The position numbers were made by a program, and so were the translations under genes. This document shows, in pieces, positions 59,293-64,000 of a stretch of DNA of 64,000 bases. The stretch covers positions 21,157,582-21,221,581 of the forward strand of contig NC_040028.1 of NCBI RefSeq assembly GCF_000972845.2, read 5' to 3'. A model generated the notes under the pieces. That model worked only from the letters and a program-made list of their open reading frames with translations. It was not told where the DNA came from and did no database searches. Each line of letters starts with the position of its first letter. Position 1 is the first letter of the stretch. This DNA comes from Larimichthys crocea (taxonomy: Eukaryota > Chordata > Actinopteri > Sciaenidae).

Positions 59293-61276
59293 TAGTCTTG
59301 AGAGCAGAGGTCATGTGACGCTTAATTAGGAAGTGGGAGGACACACACACACACCCTGTTTACATGGAAGATTACCGACACTCAGATGATGTTTGTCAAA
59401 TAAAACGTTTCAGATTTCACCCTGAGATAAGATAACAATCACACACACACACACACACATACACACACACACACACGAGTGAACAGTGTGTCCTCTCTAA
59501 TCAGTGTGTGAGTGTGTGTGACCTTGGGATTAGAGTGTGTTGAGTGTTTTGTTGAACAGAGCGAAGTCATGTCGGGTTTCAGGTTCGACTTTGGATGATT
59601 ACAGCCGTAAAGCTCGAGACCCCAGAGCGATTTTATTTTGGCGGGTTTCCACCCAGGTTCCTGTGTAGATATACAAACAAAGGTTTCTGTGTTGTGAGGG
59701 AGATCCTGACCCACCATGCAGAGTGGAAAGAGACGAAGAGTGAGTGAGTTCACCGTCACATCACCAGTAAACAGACAGGGTGGTTCGCCAAAGAGTCGTC
59801 AGGGAGGACTGACGTGTCGTGTTGCCTTCACACGTACATTTAAAGATCTTTCCTTATCTAAGTTGGCCAAAACATGACCTACTACTACCTTACTGTTGGT
59901 AAACAGCAGGACTTCCCCGTCTCTCACGGCCCGGACCGAGGCTGCTTTCTGGGGGTGGTTCACCGAAGAGTCGTAACGTTAGCTCCCGTTAGCTACTGTT
60001 AGCTCTTTAGCTTCCATGAGTTTTTATAGCTGTTACCATGGTAACTGCCTGGTTTCCTGCTTCCTGTTTGATGCTGAAGAGCGCCCGTCATCAGACTCTA
60101 ATGTCACTGGTTCTGTCTCTCAGTGTGGTCCAAACAGGCAGTCCGGGTCGACAGCAGTGCCTCGGCTGCTCGGCAGGTAAATCAGTAGCTGAACCGACGA
60201 GCTGCACGTGGTCAATGTTTAGCATGCTTCTTAATAACACACGGCTTACATGGTATTTAAAGACGGGCTCGTTCTGTGGAAAAACCTGCAGAACAATCAG
60301 GGACAGGTTCATGTTTCTGGTTTTCACACGACGCCCGGCAATAATTCCATTTACTGAGCGGTGAAACGGAAAACGCCACCAGGAAATCAGACGTGAGAAC
60401 ACTGCCAGGAATCGTCTGAGTGGAAACGCTGGTGAAATGTTTGTAGACCAAGTTTCTGAGAATAAGAGCCGCGATGAAAAGTAACCGTGTCACGAGTAAA
60501 CCGCCCGGTTCACGTCCTTCACGGTAACGGCAACTAGTTCACCAGAAACCGAGAAACCGCCCAGCAGCACTGTGTCTGTAGATTTCATCAAAGGTTACAC
60601 TGATGTTGCTGCGTTGTTGTTCTAGATGTTTAGTTGCTGTGTTGTTGTTCTAGATGTTTGGTTGCTGTGTTGTTGTTGTAGATGTCGTTTAGTTGCTGTG
60701 TTGTTGTTGTAGATGTTGTTTAGTTGCTCTGTTCTTAGTCTCTCTTGCAGCAGTACATTTCGGTGTTCTTTGTACACTTGAATCAGGATAAACGTGAGCG
60801 TGACGTGGTTCAGTGTTCACAGATGACTCTATTATATATTATGTTATATTCTCGGCTGTTGTTGCCTAGAGTTGCTCTGGGTGGACTCGGATCACGTTTC
60901 ATGTCAGCTCATATGTTGACACGGAGGAATGAGCAGGGGACTCTGGGATTTACAGTCAATCAGCGAATGTGTCTTTCAATCAAACAGCAGCTGCTGAACT
61001 GAACAATCAATGAATCAATACAGACATCAGGGGATGCAGCGCTTCAATACCTCTCTGTGTTGTGTGGCATGGTGGGGTCGATGGACACCATCGCTCCAGA
61101 CGAATCCAGCAAGGACAGGTTAGTGTTCCTGCACGAGACAAAGACACAGAGTCACCTGCAGCAAGTAGAATTAAATATAAAGCAGCAGTGTGTGCATGTG
61201 TTTACCTTGGCACACCCAGCGCTGTACAGAAGAGCTCTTTAATGTCGCACGGGCTGCAGAATCTACTGAACACCAC
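41925..61276 (-). CDS. pde9a: High-affinity cGMP 3',5'-cyclic phosphodiesterase 9A (first exon beyond window)
   Basis: Exons in transcript order are 61276-61206, 61128-61051, 59222-59179, 57014-56960, 55289-55219, 48087-48005, 47894-47835, one of 47148-47074 or 46970-46896, 46132-46046, 45931-45827, 45260-45178, 45090-44934, 43883-43770, 43683-43579, 43496-43368, 42187-42092 and 41975-41925 (TAA). The N-terminal part has VSIDPTMP and [11 protein letters not shown], then a coiled segment ([20 protein letters not shown]). The catalytic domain runs from the [13 protein letters not shown] exon onward. It shows the metal-site pattern [20 protein letters not shown] and [10 protein letters not shown], plus the nucleotide-site TAQIGFIKF. 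The enzyme hydrolyses cGMP in the cytosol. The initiator exon lies past the right edge. Single-base deletions in exons 48087-48005 and 47894-47835 break the frame as written; both lie in an error-rich stretch. Exons at 54553-54502 and 52804-52734 are duplicate copies in the 2.3-kb tandem repeat. Confidence 0.95.
42361..42480. repeat. Dispersed fish repeat with CAGGTCTAGACCGTACTC core
   Basis: TTTTATTTATATAGCGTCAT, then AGCAGGTCTAGACCGTACTC and CAGAGACCCAAC. Related to 9390-9475. Confidence 0.6.
44057..44206. other. Assembly gap (150 N)
   Basis: An unresolved run of N inside a pde9a intron. The round size suggests an estimated gap. Confidence 1.
44207..44470 (+). mobile_element. Possible LTR fragment
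   Basis: AATAAAACTTAGCCAG is followed by CTTTGGGACCTCAGAACTCA, and later CTTCATTTCAGACATCTCTC and AATTCGGGGTGG. The layout of polyadenylation signal, short R/U5-like stretch and post-LTR-like sequence is suggestive. No coding region or second LTR is seen, and the left side is lost in the gap. Confidence 0.3.
45500..45775. repeat. GTTAGC-rich dispersed repeat with transposon-ORF fragment
   Basis: CTGTAGCTGCTGTTAGCTCA units lead into GTTAGCAAAGGCTCAGCAGC and ATAATGGCAGAGGAGAGGAG. This parallels 7085-7585 in the palindrome and 61425-61500 at the right. It is a dispersed element family carrying GTTAGC repeats. Confidence 0.6.
46896..46970 (-). CDS. pde9a: pde9a alternative exon, downstream copy
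   Basis: A 75-nt exon of 25 codons, starting TAC and ending GAG. It is flanked by AG (GTGTGTAG) and GT (GTGAGA). It encodes [11 protein letters not shown], then [14 protein letters not shown]. It matches the exon at 47074-47148 at 14 of 25 residues, with the same length and phase. It encodes the segment just before the catalytic domain. Since either exon keeps frame, this is best read as a mutually exclusive alternative. Confidence 0.8.
47074..47148 (-). CDS. pde9a: pde9a alternative exon, upstream copy
   Basis: A 75-nt exon flanked by CTGCAG and GTAAGA-type sites. It encodes [18 protein letters not shown], then WLWEANE. The [11 protein letters not shown] stretch is the one I associate with mammalian PDE9A. 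Only 103 nt separate it from the downstream copy. Confidence 0.88.
47205..47575. repeat. CACACCTTTACACACCTCTA array
   Basis: A degenerate array of roughly 10-11-bp ACACCTCTAC/ACACCTTTAC units directly upstream of the alternative exon pair. Many 1-2 nt indels suggest poor base accuracy. Confidence 0.9.
48255..48430. repeat. Dispersed repeat shared with tmprss3 introns
   Basis: GGATCATATTTTATGGAGGA through TTTACAGAGTTTATGATG matches 6967-7115 and, inverted, 600-720. It is a member of the GTTAGC-containing element family. Confidence 0.8.
48580..50000. repeat. 41-bp minisatellite array in pde9a intron
   Basis: Roughly 34 units of CGCAGACTGTCTAAAACCTG plus GACGTAGTCTCCGTGACGTC. Units near the right end (49850-50000) are clean. 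Those at 48600-49800 carry random single-base gains and losses typical of unpolished long reads. Confidence 0.95.
51160..51300. repeat. GTGATGGAGAC tandem repeat
   Basis: About twelve 11-bp units in a pde9a intron. A poly-G run (50977-50993) and a (CA)n tract (50883-50904) lie nearby. Confidence 0.92.
52928..52941. other. Assembly gap (14 N)
   Basis: In copy B (near 55408) the flanks are almost contiguous, so the real gap is one or two bases. Confidence 1.
53275..53965. mobile_element. Element with GTGGGAACCACACA inverted ends
   Basis: ACAGTGGGAACCACACACAG at 53284 is inverted at about 53937-53960 (CTGTATGTGTGGTTCCCACT). A third, direct copy lies at about 53505. The element is repeated at about 55755-56425 in copy B. 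Runs of AGAGGCGATTTTT follow two of the ends. Confidence 0.55.
55110..57427. repeat. 2.3-kb tandem segment, copy B (cleaner)
   Basis: This carries intact pde9a exons 57014-56960 and 55289-55219. It ends near a ACATTACATTTAGCAGATGC-type fish repeat, whose GCGACTTACAGAGG tail abuts the exon donor at 56959. Confidence 0.92.
57428..59178. other. pde9a intron, nothing further recognised
   Basis: No exon-like similarity was found. The interval includes a 19-bp GTGGGGACGGCTCGTCCAA repeat (four units, 59057-59120). Confidence 0.5.
59240..59480. repeat. (CA)n microsatellites
   Basis: CA tracts at about 59248-59289, 59341-59354 and 59440-59476 flank a pde9a exon. Confidence 0.92.
60586..61276. repeat. 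pde9a 5' segment, copy A (short array)
   Basis: It contains a few GTTGCTGTGTTGTTGTTCTA units and then unique sequence with the exons 61128-61051 and 61276-61206. The same order is repeated from 61698 to the window end. Confidence 0.85.
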
Positions 61277-61697
61277 CTGACGGAGACAAACACACAGTCA
61301 GCATGTAGCTGGCTGCTGTTGGTGACCTGCTCGACTCGTTTAGTTTTTGATCAGAAGTAATGTAATCGGAACAAATACTCGAGTACAGCTGAACATAGTT
61401 ACCACAACTTCTAAGTAACGTTGTCTCTTCTCCTCTGCCATGTCCATAGAGGCTGCTGAGCTAACAAACTGAGCTAACATGAGCTAACGGCAGCTACAGT
61501 TAGCACTTCACTGCAACATCTACTGTATTAGTAAATGAAGTGTTGTTGTGTACCGTTATATTTTGTGTGACTGTTAAATACTTCTACTTAAACCTGAGCG
61601 GACACACAGGCGTCCTGCAGCAGAATCATATATATATAATGATATATATGATAATATATATAATAATATATATAATCATATATATGATCTTAGATTG

Positions 61698-64000
61698 CAT
61701 CAAAGGTTACACTGATGTTCGGCTTGTTGTTCTAGAAGTTTTAGTAGTTGCTGTGGTTGTTTGGTTCGTAGATGTTAGTTGCTTAGCTTGTTGTTCTAGA
61801 TGTTTAGTTGCTGTGTTGTTTTCTAGATGTTGTGTAGGTTTCTTTGTTGTTTTTTTTAGATGTTTGTTTGTTGCTGTCGTGTGTTGTTGTTGAGTGTTTG
61901 TTGCTGTGTTGTTAGACCTGTAGCTAGATTATAGTTGTTAGTGCTTGTTTGCTGTTTGTTGTTTGTCTAGATGTCGTTTAGTTGCGTGTGTTGTTGTTCT
62001 AGATGTTGTTGTGTAGCTTGCTGGTTGTTGTGTGTTAGATTGTGTTTAGTGCTGTGTTGTGTTTCTAGATGTCGTTTGTAGTGCTGTGTTGTTGTTTAGA
62101 TGTCGTTTAGTTTGCTGTGTTGTTGTTGTAGAGTCGTGAGTTTGCTGGTGTTGTTGTTGTAGATGTCGTTTAGTGTGCGTCTTGTTGTTGTTTAGATGTC
62201 GTTTAGTTGCTGTGTTGTGTGTTGTAGATGTCGTTTAGTAGTGCTGTGTTTGTTGTAGTCGAGGATTTTGGTCGTGTAGTTTGCTGTTGGTTTGTTGTTG
62301 TTTAGATGTGGTTTAGAGTTGACTGTGTTGTTGTTGTAGATTAGTCTTTAGTTGCTGTGTTGTTAGATGTCGTTTATTGCGTGGGTTGTGGTAGATGGTG
62401 TTTTAGTTGCGTGTTGTTGGTTTGTGGTAGAGTCTGTTTTTTAAGATGTGTTTGCTGTGTGTTGTTCTAGATGTTTCGTAGTTGCTGTGTTGTTCTAGAT
62501 GTCGTTATTGCTGTGTTGTGGTTGGGTAGATGTCGTTTTAGTTTGCTTGTTGTTGTATGTCGTTAGTGTAGATATGTGTTTTAGATTTTATCTGTGTTTG
62601 TTGTTTAGATGTGTTATTGCGTGTGTTGTTCTAGATGTGTTTAGTTGCTGTGTTGTTGTTTCTAGATTGTTTTAGTTGCTGTGTTGTTTGTCTTGAGATG
62701 TTTAGTTGCCTGGTCCTTGTTCTAGATGTCGTTTTAGTTTGCTGTGTTGTTGTGTAGATGTCGTTTAGTTTGCTGTGTGTTTTGTGAATGTCTGTTAGTC
62801 TGTGTGTTGTTGAGATGTGTTTAGGTTGTCTGTGTTTTGTTGTAGATGTGTCCGTTTAGTTGCTGTGTTGTTTAGTATGTCTTAGTTTATGTTGTTTTGT
62901 AGATGTTGTTTAGCTTATGTTGGTTTTTTATTCTTAGTTGCTTTGTTGTTGTAGATGTCGTTAGTTTGTTTTGCTGTCGTTTAGTTGTTGTTGTAGATTC
63001 GTTACGTTTTTTATGTTGTGTTCTGTTGTTGTTGTTCGTCGTTCGTTGGTGTTCGTTTAGTGTTCGTGTTGTTGTGTTGTGTAATGTTGTTTAGTTGCTG
63101 TGTTGTTTGTAGATTGTTAGTTGTCGTGTTGTAGTGTGTTAATTGCTGGTTTGTTGTTAGATGTCGTTAGTTGCTGTGTGTTGTGAGAGTGTGTTTAGTG
63201 CGTGTGTTTGTTTGTAGATTGGCGTTAAGGAAGTTGCTGTGTTGTTGTTGTAGATGTCGTTTAGTTGCTGTGTTGTTTTGTAGATGTTGTGTTGTTGCTC
63301 TGTTCTTAGCTCTCCTCTACAGCAGTACATTTCGGTGTTCTTTGTACACTTGAATCAGGATAAACTGAGTTCGTGACGTGGTTCAGTGTTCACAGATGAC
63401 TCATTTATATATTCTGTTATATTCTCGGCTGTTTGTTGCCTAGAGAGATTGCTCTCTGGGTGGACTCGGCATCACGTTTCTGCAGCACTCATATGTTGAC
63501 ACGGAGGAATAGAGCAGGGGACTCTGGGATTTACAGTCAATCAGACGAATGTGGTCTTTCAATAAAACGCAGCTGCTGGATACAGGAACATCAATGAAAT
63601 CAATACAGAACCATCAGGGAGGGGGGGGCCAGCCGACTTCAATACCTCTCTTGTGTTGTGTTGGTGCCATTGGTGGGGTCGATGGACACCATCGTCAGCC
63701 ACGAAATCCGCAAGGACCAGGTTATGTTCCTGCTACGAGACAAAGGACACAGAAGTCCACCGCAGCAAGTAGAATTAAATAAAAGCACAGGTGGAGGTCT
63801 GGGATTTAATCACACATCATTAATATCACATGTTGGTTCAATGTTAGTGTGTGTGGTGTTGGTTGTGGGTGTGTGTGTGTGTGATTGTGTTGTTGCGGGT
63901 GCTGTTGTGCGGTGTGCGTGTGATGTGTGTGTTTGTGTGTGTGTGGGTGTGTGTGTGTGTGGGTGTGTTTTACCTTGGCACACCCAGCGCTGTACAAAGA
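61698..64000. repeat. pde9a 5' segment, copy B with expanded, error-rich VNTR
   Basis: This starts with the same CATCAAAGGTTACACTGATG as 60586. A highly irregular array of GTTGCTGTGTTGTTGTAGAT and GTCGTTTA units follows (61730-63300), then the unique exon-bearing part. The exon copy at 63646-63729 is 84 nt instead of 78 and out of frame. The next exon copy starts at 63974 and is cut by the window end. Confidence 0.88.

Noticed and set aside
61540..63353. Several Val/Leu/Cys/Phe-rich frames that look like membrane proteins
   Set aside because: They are translations of GTTGCTGTGTTGTT repeats with random indels.

Overview
This window is vertebrate, almost certainly a teleost fish. It has short GT-AG introns, very abundant (CA)n tracts, tRNA-derived SINEs, fish-type MITEs and GCTAAC/GTTAGC-rich DNA. 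Every protein gene I recognise has a vertebrate orthologue. No bacterial operon, CRISPR array or intact virus is visible. Two N gaps (44057-44206 and 52928-52941) show that it is a draft scaffold.

Layout. 1-7704 is one large imperfect palindrome. It carries the 3' half of a TMPRSS3-like serine protease in both orientations plus copies of the pknox1 3'UTR. Its axis is a (TG)n tract at about 3859. 7910-8334 holds two more tmprss3 exons on the minus strand, and 8335-12052 is repeat-rich and non-coding. pknox1 (TALE homeobox) lies on the minus strand at 12843-16753, with its CpG-rich 5' region near 18.2-19.1 kb. ndufv3 (complex I accessory subunit) is on the minus strand at 19517-25073. A second ndufv3-like gene follows on the minus strand at 27386-33560; its last exons encode ATP synthase coupling factor 6 (ATP5PF/F6) instead of the NDUFV3 tail. 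wdr4 (tRNA m7G methyltransferase non-catalytic subunit) is on the plus strand at 35046-39903, head-to-head with the previous gene. pde9a (cGMP phosphodiesterase 9A) fills 41925-61276 and continues past the right edge on the minus strand.

Read right to left, pde9a, wdr4, ndufv3 and pknox1 keep the order and orientation I recall for human 21q22.3, which strongly supports the gene calls. The genes are unrelated in function, apart from a mitochondrial energy theme in the two ndufv3-derived genes.

The best biological candidates are: (1) the tandem ndufv3 duplicate fused in phase to ATP5PF exons, giving a predicted 438-residue protein, or 129 residues if the large in-frame exon 3 is skipped; and (2) two adjacent, phase-identical 75-nt exons of pde9a separated by 103 nt, which look mutually exclusive.

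Several other oddities look like assembly effects. These are the palindrome, a 2.3-kb tandem duplication with duplicated pde9a exons, a duplicated pde9a 5' segment at the right edge, and clusters of single-base indels in repetitive stretches. They should be tested against raw reads before any biological reading.
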